Source: Hyphomicrobiales bacterium
Lineage (GTDB): Bacteria > Pseudomonadota > Alphaproteobacteria > Rhizobiales > Phreatobacteraceae
DNA length: 64,000 nucleotides
NCBI GenBank assembly: GCA_017304475.1
Contig: JAFKKV010000024.1
Coordinates: 96,714-160,713 of the forward strand
Reading direction: 5' to 3'
Within the stretch, counting starts at the first letter, position 1, and each line of letters starts with the position of its first letter. Shown here piece by piece: positions 9,495 to 16,469 of the stretch. Both the position numbers and the translations under genes were made by a program. The notes under the pieces were generated by a model. That model searched no databases, was not told where the DNA came from, and saw only the letters and a list, made by a program, of their open reading frames with translations.

Positions 9495-10187
9495 TCAGGC
9501 GGCTTTCTTCCGGGTCAAGAGGGACGTCAGCACCGCCACCCAATCCCATTTGATCAAGGCCGTCGCAAGCGGCGCATAGGCCAGCGCGACGGCGGACATC
9601 GCGCCGGTGCTCTCCCAGAACGAACGCGCCAGGCGCGCATAGCCGGCGGGCCATTCCGGCTCGGTGTCGGGTAGGAAAAGCCAGCGCCAGAGAAGGGCGA
9701 TGGCAACGCCGAGCGGCACGCCGGCCATGCTAATGCCAAAACCAAGGGCTTTTCCGACATGGCGTTCGGCCCTGCCGGCGACGATCTGCACCGCCAGAAT
9801 AACGCCGATGATGATGGGCCAAAGTGCATGGGCGATCAGATAGCCGCCCCATGCGATACGCAATTCAGCGTTTAGCGAGAAAAACCAGAACGGTGCGGCG
9901 CAAGGCAAAATCAAGACGGCGAACATCGCGAAGCCCGCCAGCGGATACAGAATATCCTTGGTCCTGGCGCGCTCGTCGAGCCACGTGAACCAGCGGCGGG
10001 TGCTCTTCAGGGTTACTTCGAGTCGCGCATCACCGTCGGCGTCGACGACGATCGTCCACTTGGCGACGGTGAACTTGTCCGCAACGCCCGCGAGTTCAAG
10101 CGATGCGCCGACCTCGAAAGCCGAGGAAAAGCCGCTAGCATCCTGAGACCAGTCAGGCTTCTCCGCCTGCCTCAGAACGATGCGCAT
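9495..10187 (-). CDS. Hypothetical four-helix membrane protein
   Basis: A 230-residue protein starting at ATG 10187 (MRIVLRQAEKPDW) with a GGAG site about 7 bases upstream. The first 95 residues are soluble and strand-rich (VAKWTIVVDADGDARLEVTL); then come about four to five membrane helices near residues 100-125, 130-155, 165-185 and 205-225. I do not recognise a family. The stop of a 52-codon small ORF lies only 14 bases upstream, so the two may be co-transcribed behind LuxR copy 2. No catalytic motif is seen. Confidence 0.7.
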   Translation of the reverse strand: MRIVLRQAEKPDWSQDASGFSSAFEVGASLELAGVADKFTVAKWTIVVDADGDARLEVTLKSTRRWFTWLDERARTKDILYPLAGFAMFAVLILPCAAPFWFFSLNAELRIAWGGYLIAHALWPIIIGVILAVQIVAGRAERHVGKALGFGISMAGVPLGVAIALLWRWLFLPDTEPEWPAGYARLARSFWESTGAMSAVALAYAPLATALIKWDWVAVLTSLLTRKKAA

Positions 10188-10201
10188 AATGTGCTCCCTC
10201 C

Positions 10202-10360
10202 TCAAAAAGCGATCCTGAGCCCGACTTGTCCGGCGTGGCTCGTCGAGGCGCCAAAGCGAGCGCGGCATGCTCTCGCGACCGAAGCCGCCAGCGGGTCAGC
10301 GAGCGCCGCCATCGAACAGAGCGCCGACGCTGCCAGCAGGACGGCGTCGGGCGCCCGCAT
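10202..10360 (-). CDS. Possible small exported peptide (52 aa)
   Basis: An ATG at 10360 opens 52 codons ending 14 bases before the next gene. The first 21 residues look like a signal peptide (MRAPDAVLLAASALCSMAAL then ADP). The tail ends QVGLRIAF, with a terminal Phe reminiscent of outer-membrane beta-barrel ends. No good ribosome-binding site precedes the ATG. It could be a real small secreted product, the shrunken remnant of an outer-membrane protein gene, or chance. A 17-base stretch of its 3' end recurs near 5359-5375. Confidence 0.35.
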   Translation of the reverse strand: MRAPDAVLLAASALCSMAALADPLAASVARACRARFGASTSHAGQVGLRIAF

Positions 10361-10436
10361 GGCCCGAGCGTCTCTGCTTTCCCACTAGATCCGGACAGTC
10401 TTCGCCCTCCTCGATGTTTCGCAACGCACGCTCCCA

Positions 10437-10524
10437 AAAATCAAACTCGCAAACAATCTCGGCTCAAAGTCGCGGGTTTTCAGCGCCGCGTCTCTCCTCG
10501 AACACGAGGAGGAGTGACAAAAAA
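10437..10524. repeat. Two-copy intergenic element, copy B
   Basis: Partner of the element at 9338-9425. It has hairpin CTCCTCG-AACA-CGAGGAG (10494-10511) preceded by the tcgcg-tttt core, here no longer a perfect palindrome. It lies immediately downstream of LuxR copy 2. The hairpin is conserved through a compensated spacing while flanks differ, arguing for selection on structure or recent duplication. Confidence 0.5.
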
Positions 10525-10548
10525 CATCCCCGCCCGTTCCCTCGCGGA

Positions 10549-11253
10549 TTACGACAGTCCGCTTAGCACCAGGCGCGCGACCGCCTGCGAGCGCGTCCTA
10601 GCGCCCAGCTTGCGGCGGGCCTGATCGATATGAGTCCTCGCTGTGGTCTGCGATACGCCGAGCAGGCGGGCGATCTGCAAATCCGTTTTGCCGGCCGCCA
10701 CCCAGCGCAGGCATTCCAGCTCCCGATGGGTGAGCGTCGCCTGCGGATCGGTCACTGGCGCAAGACCAGTCAAAGCGCGGCAGCGTTCATGCGTCAGGAA
10801 AGCAAGCTGTTGCAGTTTGCCGCGCAGCGCGGGCGGCATGGGTTGCTCCTTGCCAGCCATGGTGACGATCGCGAAATAACCGCCCGGGCCGTGGATCGGC
10901 ACCGACAGCCCGTCCGTCCAGCCCCATTCGACGACCGTATCCCAAATGTCCTGTTCGGCGCGCGACAGGGTGCGCTCGGCTTTCGCTTCCCGCCAGGTGA
11001 ATGGCGCGATGCGCCGTCGCGCCTCGGCGACCCCATAGTCGGCGGCGACGAAATTGCGGTTGACATAGAGTTCGAGCCAGTCCGGCGGCCAGTCCTGGAA
11101 GAAGAAATGCGGCTCCGGGCCCTTGTCGGCCGGGAGGAAAGCGCCGCATGCGCTGGCGGTATAGCCGTGGGCTGCGATGCGCCGCTTAAACAAGGCTTTG
11201 ACCGCATCGATCGTCGCGCACGCCTCAAGCGCGGCGGCAAACTCATCCTCCAT
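10549..11253 (-). CDS. LuxR-family transcriptional regulator, solo copy 2
   Basis: A 234-residue regulator that aligns end to end without gaps with the LuxR protein at 4518-5222; I count about 36 differences (roughly 85% identity). Trp59, Tyr63, Asp72 and Trp87 of the acyl-homoserine-lactone pocket are all kept and the DNA-binding C-terminus reads LTHRELECLRWVAAGKT, then SQTTARTH. Some differences fall in the recognition region (TDLQIARLL against TDWEIADLL), so the two could bind different sites. No cognate synthase is nearby. The paralogues enclose the autotransporter, the Cys-rich gene and a membrane-protein gene, consistent with an old duplication around that cargo (inference). Confidence 0.9.
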   Translation of the reverse strand: MEDEFAAALEACATIDAVKALFKRRIAAHGYTASACGAFLPADKGPEPHFFFQDWPPDWLELYVNRNFVAADYGVAEARRRIAPFTWREAKAERTLSRAEQDIWDTVVEWGWTDGLSVPIHGPGGYFAIVTMAGKEQPMPPALRGKLQQLAFLTHERCRALTGLAPVTDPQATLTHRELECLRWVAAGKTDLQIARLLGVSQTTARTHIDQARRKLGARTRSQAVARLVLSGLS

Positions 11254-11406
11254 TACCTAACCCCTACCTCCGCCGAATGGAGGAATGCGAAGATTACCAA
11301 AGCATGACGCGAGAACCGCCGGGACACCTCAAGCGCATTAACTCGCGCCCGACATCGAATCACGGGCCTGTCCCACGGTGTGCGAAACTCCTATTGACTT
11401 GATGGT

Positions 11407-11787
11407 TTAACCTCTTTTGGCGTCGCTGAGAGCGGTCGGGGAAGGTTTGCGATCGTAGCTGACCGGCTTGCGAGCCTCCAATGCCTGACGGACGTAGTCG
11501 CGGATCGCTGTCCCTGCTTCAGAGAGCGGAATGAAAGGTTCGTCGGCGTCTTCCCGCGACGGCGCGTCGATCGCCGTATCGGGGATCCGGTGTCGCACCC
11601 ACCGGCCTTCGCCGTCCATGATTAGGCGATTCCGGGTGACGAGGTGTTTGAGGCGATATTGGAGAGTGCGCGGCGGGACGGGGGTTTCCAGAGCGCGCAG
11701 AATCTCCGGCGCCAACAGACCATTGGGGCTGCGCCGCATGGCGTCTTCGATTGCTGCCGGAGCTATCTCTGGGACATGGTTTGCCAA
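11407..11787 (-). pseudogene. N-terminal fragment of a Fic-family protein
   Basis: The 126-residue frame starts with a winged-helix-like segment (residues 10-70: LLAPEILRAL, RTLQYRLKHLV, EGRWVRH) and then the linker that precedes Fic domains in many bacterial Fic proteins: IPLSEAGTAIRDYVRQ with EARKPVSYDR (residues 86-113). In full-length relatives this is followed by a FLD-Y-PN segment and the catalytic HPFxxGNGR domain. Here the frame ends 13 residues later and no Fic core is found downstream. The gene therefore looks truncated. The stand-alone winged-helix part might still act as a regulator. Family assignment of the linker is from memory of the family pattern. Confidence 0.55.
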
Positions 11788-11960
11788 AGCGGCCCTTCCT
11801 GCGCGTAGAATCTAGACGCAAGAATGACGTGGATGGGCCCAAGAATCAAGATTATGCGCAAGAGTGAGGCTAGGCGCAATCATAGTTGCGCCGAGCTAGG
11901 GCACCGATCCGCACGACGTCTTTATGCCCGGAGCCAGCGGTTACTACATTTAGGAGGGGG

Positions 11961-12101
11961 TTAGAGGGTTATTGCGTAGAAGTAGTTCTCATCATCACCC
12001 GGTGCGGCGCGCCATTTTTCCTCGATACCTGAAAGCGCGCGAGCGTCGATTCTTGTCCTGCCCACGGGGGTGGTGCGATGAGGCGCGGGCTTCGGTCTCA
12101 T
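11961..12101 (-). CDS. Possible 46-aa orphan peptide
   Basis: Begins at ATG 12101 and ends in a protein-like stretch (RALSGIEEKWRAAPGDDENY then FYAITL). The frame is open further upstream but there overlaps the Imm5-like gene. The ribosome-binding site is weak and no family is recognised. It may be the C-terminal remnant of a larger gene at the boundary of the accessory region. Confidence 0.3.
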   Translation of the reverse strand: MRPKPAPHRTTPVGRTRIDARALSGIEEKWRAAPGDDENYFYAITL

Positions 12102-12169
12102 GACGTGATTCCGGATGTCGCGATCGTCGTGATCCGCATGGGATAGGTGACACCGGCCGTTGGCGCCAT

Positions 12170-12769
12170 TTATCGCGCCGGTACGGTGGAAGCTTGCCGC
12201 AACAATGCGTCCAATTGGCGGATCAGCTCGCCGACCCGCCCGCCGCCATCCGGGGCAGCCGGGTAGCGCCTCAGGAGGTCCGCCACGACCGGCGACGCTC
12301 GGTTTCGCGACCCCGCGATGTGATGGGATCCGACGGTCGCATCGCCTCCGGCCAAGAGCTCGAAGGCGCGTGCGGCATGGGCGGCCGATCCGAGGATGTG
12401 TTTGACCTGGGTGGCCTGTGCCAGGGGGTGGAGGAATGCCGCTCCCGCCGCGCTGCCGGCTGCCCGTGCGGCATCGCTCGCCGCAAGCTGTCCGGCATCG
12501 CGGGCCTCCTGTGCCGCCCGGAAGGCGGCCCATGCGCCGTCGCGGAGCGCCTTGGTCCGCTCGGCCCCGTCCGCGAAGGTCTGGGCGGCGTCGATCGCAG
12601 CATGTGGGCGTGGATCGCCGGGCCGTTCCCGTTCGAAGATCGCCAATGCGGGCCGCGCGCAGGCCACCGCATAGGCGGCGACCTCCCGGAGATCGGCGCG
12701 GCCGAGTACGATCAGCGCGGGGGTATCCGCCACGGTGTCATCCTGTTTTGTCGGCGCGACCTCCGGCAC
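12170..12769 (-). CDS. Imm5-like putative immunity protein
   Basis: A 199-residue alanine-rich helical protein. The segment LREVAAYAVACARPALAIFE, followed by DDPRPHAAIDAAQTFADGAE-like sequence and FLHPLAQATQVKHILGSAAH with AARAFEL, matches the family annotated as Imm-5-like putative immunity proteins. Members were linked bioinformatically to polymorphic toxin immunity, but many, as here, stand alone with no toxin gene next to them, so the biological role is unproven. A DUF1801 gene on the same strand lies just upstream (18 bases apart). I am fairly sure of the coding call and family, not of function. Confidence 0.75.
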   Translation of the reverse strand: MPEVAPTKQDDTVADTPALIVLGRADLREVAAYAVACARPALAIFERERPGDPRPHAAIDAAQTFADGAERTKALRDGAWAAFRAAQEARDAGQLAASDAARAAGSAAGAAFLHPLAQATQVKHILGSAAHAARAFELLAGGDATVGSHHIAGSRNRASPVVADLLRRYPAAPDGGGRVGELIRQLDALLRQASTVPAR

Positions 12770-12786
12770 CGACCCGCGCCGGCGGC

Positions 12787-13230
12787 CTACATGCGTTCAC
12801 CGGGCAACCGGCTCGCCTGTTTCACCCAGCCGGCGAACTGCGCTTCGTCGAGCTCATCGCCCTCGTGAATGTGGAAATAGCGGGTGTCCTGGCTCTTGGA
12901 TGCGCCGGCGGGAACGGGATCGAGCGATGTGCCGCGGAAGAAGGCCACCTTGATGTATTTCGTGAAGACGTGGATGCCGAGGAACCAGCTGTCGTCGGTG
13001 ACACCATAGAGCGGCGAGTTCCATTTGACCGCCTTGCGAACGCCCGGGACGGTGCGCTCGATCAGCGCGTCGAGGCGGCGGCCGACCTCGCTTTTCCAGC
13101 CCGGCATGGCCGCGATATAAGCCTGCACCGGCGCGTCGCCATAACCCTTGGCGATCTGCGGATTACCGCCCGAGAGGAGTGTCGGCTTCACAGCCGCGCC
13201 CGGCGACCTGGTGGGCGTCTTGCCGGCCAT
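12787..13230 (-). CDS. DUF1801 / YdhG-like domain protein
   Basis: A 147-residue protein starting at ATG 13230 after an AGGAG site. It shows the DUF1801 pattern: YIAAMPGWKSEVGRRLDALI, VPGVRKAVKWNSPLYG, then WFLGIHVFTKYIKVAFFRGT and the C-terminal HIHEGDELDEAQFAGWVKQ. The fold is known from structures of YdhG-like proteins and resembles a small lyase-like or frataxin-like domain, but no reaction is established. The gene is followed on the same strand by the Imm5-like gene, with which it probably forms a two-gene unit. Confidence 0.85.
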   Translation of the reverse strand: MAGKTPTRSPGAAVKPTLLSGGNPQIAKGYGDAPVQAYIAAMPGWKSEVGRRLDALIERTVPGVRKAVKWNSPLYGVTDDSWFLGIHVFTKYIKVAFFRGTSLDPVPAGASKSQDTRYFHIHEGDELDEAQFAGWVKQASRLPGERM

Positions 13231-13522
13231 GACCTTCACTCCTGCTGGCTGATGGGTCTCCTGCCCTCCGGCCTGGCGGCGAGGGGCGGCGCGACCATGG
13301 ACAAGCCTGTGCGCAGGGGCAAGGCGCGCGGACGGAGGTGCGGCATCATGGCAACCGCCGCGGCCCCGATCGGCCGTCGAGGCTCGACCGGCCCCATTCC
13401 TCTGTTCCGAGCCATTGAGCGCTCCGGTGCGGCGCGCCGAGACCCGGTTTCGCCGATGCGGACAAATCCGATCATTGCGGCGCCGGGCGGCGAGGCCGAC
13501 GCCCCGACCAGGCCAGCGGCGC

Positions 13523-13566
13523 AAAAAAAAAGGCCGCAGGACATGCCCGCGGCCAAGTCTGTTTTT
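13523..13566. terminator. Bidirectional rho-independent terminator candidate
   Basis: A run of nine A, then GGCCGC (13532-13537), a short loop, GCGGCC (13549-13554) and a T5 run at 13562-13566. The stem with A and T tracts on either side could end transcripts from both directions. Between 13231 and 13791 there is otherwise no supported gene; an open frame at 13236-13634 lacks protein-like character. Confidence 0.55.
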
Positions 13567-13791
13567 CCAGAGGGGAACACCCCTCGAGTCGAGGGGCAGC
13601 GAAAAGGGAGGAAGCCAATCTCGCGATGCAACATTAGCCTTCGCAGTGCACAATGATCAAGAACTAAGCATCGTCTGCCGTGCAGGGCAGCATTTTCCGG
13701 GCTGCATGCCTCTGCCTTAATCAGGACAATCGGCTGAGTGCTCGGCGATTCGCCGGGCGCAACCGCGGCGAATCGGGCCCGTGAAGCGCGG

Positions 13792-14766
13792 TCAATGATC
13801 CGCCCGCTCCTGCATCATGCGCCGGTAGTCGGTCGGCGCCAGGCCTTCGACCTCGCGAAACGCCCGGTAGAAGGTCGCAAGGCTGTGGAAGCCGCAGGCA
13901 AAGCCGATATCGGCCACCTGCTGTTCCGGAGCCTCGCGCAGCAGCCGGCACGCCTCCTCGATGCGGATCGTGGCGAGCGAGCGCATGAACGACTTTCCCG
14001 AGGGCTCGAACAGCAGGTGAACCTGGCGCACCGAGATCGCCAGCGCGGCGGCGACGGTCTCGGGCGACAGGTTCATGCGATGCAGGTTGCGTTTCATGAC
14101 CTGCCGGGCCGCCTCGACATAACCCGATCGCAAGGCGTTGCGGCTGCGCCATGAGCCCGGCCGCGCCAAGGCGCGGGAGAGCAGCAGCAATTGCGCGAGA
14201 TCGCCGACGGCTTTTTTCGCCTCCGGTTCGGCGAGCCGTTCTCCCGTATCGAACAGGGCCGAAAAAGCGGCCGCGATCAGACGGAAATACCGGTCCCCGC
14301 CCGGGTCCAGGGGGGCGATGGCGAGGTCGCGGGCGGAGCCGGAAAATTCCGTCTCGGCATCGGGCGGGATGCTCAGCGCCCGGAAGCGAAAATGCGAGAC
14401 GGTGGCCGGCGTGCAGGCATAGGGCTGGTCGGAATGGCCCGCGATCAGTTCGCCGCCCGTCACGTGGAACGGATCGCCCCGGCCGGTGTCGCACCAGCCC
14501 GGGCCGGCGACCTGTTCGAAGATGACCAGGCTGTCGCTGGGCATCCGGCTGATATCGGTCGCGGTCCGGCTGACCTGGTAGGCGGAGGCATCCATGCGCG
14601 CCAGCGTCGCGCCACCCACCGCCGCCGCCGCGAACCGGCCGGTGAAATCGGCGCGTCGTTCGCGCTCCAGCTCGATCGTCACGCCGAACAGTTTCTTTCC
14701 GCGCACCTCGCGCCAATGGTCGAAGCGCTCGTGGGGACGAAGCTCGTCCGTGGAAAAATTGATCAT
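13792..14766 (-). CDS. AraC-family transcriptional regulator
   Basis: A 324-residue activator starting at ATG 14766 (MINFSTDELRPHERFDHWRE). The N-terminal half matches the AraC-binding-like ligand domain found in NphR/FeaR-type regulators (ERFDHWRE opening, GELIAGHSDQPYACTP). The C-terminal 100 residues hold two helix-turn-helix units: SPETVAAALAISVRQVHLLF and VADIGFACGFHSLATFYRAF, the latter being the conserved AraC signature. FeaR-like proteins often control aromatic or amine catabolism, which would suit the neighbouring hydroxylase genes, though the target promoter cannot be named from sequence alone. Confidence 0.85.
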   Translation of the reverse strand: MINFSTDELRPHERFDHWREVRGKKLFGVTIELERERRADFTGRFAAAAVGGATLARMDASAYQVSRTATDISRMPSDSLVIFEQVAGPGWCDTGRGDPFHVTGGELIAGHSDQPYACTPATVSHFRFRALSIPPDAETEFSGSARDLAIAPLDPGGDRYFRLIAAAFSALFDTGERLAEPEAKKAVGDLAQLLLLSRALARPGSWRSRNALRSGYVEAARQVMKRNLHRMNLSPETVAAALAISVRQVHLLFEPSGKSFMRSLATIRIEEACRLLREAPEQQVADIGFACGFHSLATFYRAFREVEGLAPTDYRRMMQERADH

Positions 14767-14927
14767 CGAAGGCCTCGGCAAACCGGCCGGCAGGAGGCGC
14801 CGTGCGATCCGGCCGGCGCCCCGCAACAGGCGCGCGCCGCCGTCATTATCCCGCCGCTCCCTGTCGGCCTGTCGTCGCAAATATCCGGCAGGTGACGCTC
14901 CTTGCCAAGAAAAAGTGAGTTCGGGTC

Positions 14928-15533
14928 TTACGCGAAATCGGTGCCGCGCCCCTCGGGCGCCAGGAATTCGAACAGATGCAGTGACCGGTCGGCGGTGTCG
15001 ACCAGCCGGGTCATGATCTGCCGCAGCATGTCGAATTCCTCGGTGGTCAGGTCGGCGAACAGGGCGTCGTTGACCGGCGCCTGCACCGCGGTCAATTCGT
15101 CGAGCTGGGCGCGGGCCGTGGCGGTGATGGTGAGATTGACCCGGCGCCGGTCCTCGCGGCTGGTTTCCTTGGAGACCAGCTTCCGGGCGACCAGCTTGTT
15201 GACCTCGATGGTCACGAAGGCGCCGCTCAGATGGACATGCTCGGCCACCGCATTGATGCCGACGCCGGCCGGATTGGCGAGATGGGCGATGGTGATCAGG
15301 ATCGTATATTGCGTGCTGGTCAGGCCGATCAACCCGCCCAGCCGGCCGCGCACCTCCTGGATCCGTGCCGCGAAGGCGAGCGTATCGTGCACGAAGTGGC
15401 GAAAGGCCCGGTCCGAGCCGTTCTTGAGCAATTCCGGCCTGGACACCGTCAGAGGCTGTCCGGCCTGAACCGCGGCGTCCTTCGTCGCTGGGAGCTTTCT
15501 CGCCATACCCGGCCGCCCGGCCGCCCTCCGCAT
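14928..15533 (-). CDS. MarR-family regulator, divergent from hydroxylase genes
   Basis: Up to 201 residues from ATG 15533; a second ATG at 15506 is a reasonable alternative start. The winged helix is clear: TSTQYTILITIAHL, GINAVAEHVHLSGAFVTIEV (recognition helix), RKLVSKETSREDRRRVNLTI (wing with the conserved DRR) and a C-terminal dimerisation helix. MarR proteins usually repress and are released by phenolic or aromatic ligands; HpaR of 4-hydroxyphenylacetate pathways is the obvious analogue. The gene is transcribed away from the flavin reductase, with a 310-base intergenic gap that contains a palindrome shared with the livH promoter region at 24.7 kb. The MarR protein is my preferred candidate to bind that palindrome. 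Confidence 0.88.
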   Translation of the reverse strand: MRRAAGRPGMARKLPATKDAAVQAGQPLTVSRPELLKNGSDRAFRHFVHDTLAFAARIQEVRGRLGGLIGLTSTQYTILITIAHLANPAGVGINAVAEHVHLSGAFVTIEVNKLVARKLVSKETSREDRRRVNLTITATARAQLDELTAVQAPVNDALFADLTTEEFDMLRQIMTRLVDTADRSLHLFEFLAPEGRGTDFA

Positions 15534-15804
15534 GTCATCGCTGCAGTCTCGCTCGCCCAGGCCGCGCCGGATGCCGCGCTTCGGCGGGCGGCCGAGACAT
15601 GATCGCGCACCTATAGCGCGTTTTCCGAGCGGTCAACACCGGCAAGGGCCCGGCTCGCGGGTTGCCGGCGCGCTTCGGCTCCGCGGGCCGGGCGGCTGGT
15701 GCCGCCACGACCTGCAGGCGGGCCGCGAAGCATCGGCAAAGTCACGCGCTTCCGGCGCTCCCGCCAGCGGCGCCAGGGTGCTTGACAGGGCGGCAGGTAT
15801 CAAG

Positions 15805-15827
15805 ATAGCTTTCTTTACAAGCTAATT
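15805..15827. promoter_or_regulatory. Operator-like palindrome, site 1 (MarR/flavin reductase gap)
   Basis: On the reverse strand the 23 bases read AATTAGCTT, a 5-base spacer GTAAA, then GAAAGCTAT. They match the site at 24693-24715 in 20 of 23 positions. A TTGACA hexamer at 15782-15787 is 17 bases upstream, so the palindrome would cover the -10 region of a promoter for the flavin reductase gene, whose ATG is 16 bases further on. This placement fits repression. Confidence 0.65.
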
Positions 15828-15843
15828 TAAAAAGATATCTGCG

Positions 15844-16416
15844 ATGACCGACAATCACGGATCAAGTCTGCCGGAGGTGGCCGAGGCTCCGGCCTTCGAC
15901 GGCCGGGCGTTTCGCCGGGCGCTCGGGCAGTTCGCCACCGGTGTCGCCATCGTCACCGCCCATGGCGGTGCGGGCGAGGCCATCGGCCTCACCATGAGCT
16001 CGTTCAACTCGGTGTCGATCGATCCGCCGCTGATCCTGTTCAGCGCCGACCGCAAGGCCCTGAGCCTGCCGGCCATGCTCGCCGCCAAGGGTTATGCGGT
16101 GAACATCCTGAGCCGCGGCCAGGAACATCTGTCCAACCAGTTCGCCCGGGCGCAGGCCGACAAATGGGCGGCGGTCAGCCACCAGGCCGGCCATGCCGAG
16201 GCGCCGCTGCTGAAGGACGCGCTCGCCCATTTCGAATGCGAGCCCTACGCCCATTACGACGGTGGCGACCATGTCATCTTCGTCGGCAGGGTCGTGCGCT
16301 TTTCGACGCTGGAAGCATCGGAAACCCAGCCCTTGCTGTTCTTTCGCGGCAAATATCACGGGGTCGATGCTGAAGGCGAGCGCGCGCCGCTCTGGCCGCT
16401 GCCGATCCACTACTAG
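15844..16416 (+). CDS. Flavin reductase (HpaC-like) for two-component monooxygenase
   Basis: A 190-residue flavin:NAD(P)H reductase-like protein. It supplies reduced FAD or FMN to the oxygenase encoded 53 bases downstream. Family features are ALGQFATGVAIVTAHGG, IGLTMSSFNSVSIDPPLILF (flavin contact with the conserved SF-SVS-DPP pattern), AVNILSRGQEHLSNQFA and DHVIFVGRV. The usual length is 165-190 residues. Expression is probably controlled from the palindrome directly upstream. The natural substrate of the pair is not defined by this subunit. Confidence 0.88.
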   Translation: MTDNHGSSLPEVAEAPAFDGRAFRRALGQFATGVAIVTAHGGAGEAIGLTMSSFNSVSIDPPLILFSADRKALSLPAMLAAKGYAVNILSRGQEHLSNQFARAQADKWAAVSHQAGHAEAPLLKDALAHFECEPYAHYDGGDHVIFVGRVVRFSTLEASETQPLLFFRGKYHGVDAEGERAPLWPLPIHY

Positions 16417-16469
16417 CCCGCCAGCAATCCGTAACGGCTGAACAATCACCGCTCCAGGGAGGTTCTCTC

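Noticed and set aside
4518..11253. LuxI-type synthase linked to the LuxR genes
   Set aside because: No ORF in the flanks has LuxI motifs; both LuxR genes appear to be solos.
13236..13634. 132-codon minus-strand frame
   Set aside because: Peptide is low in protein-like character, overlaps a terminator and has no family signal.
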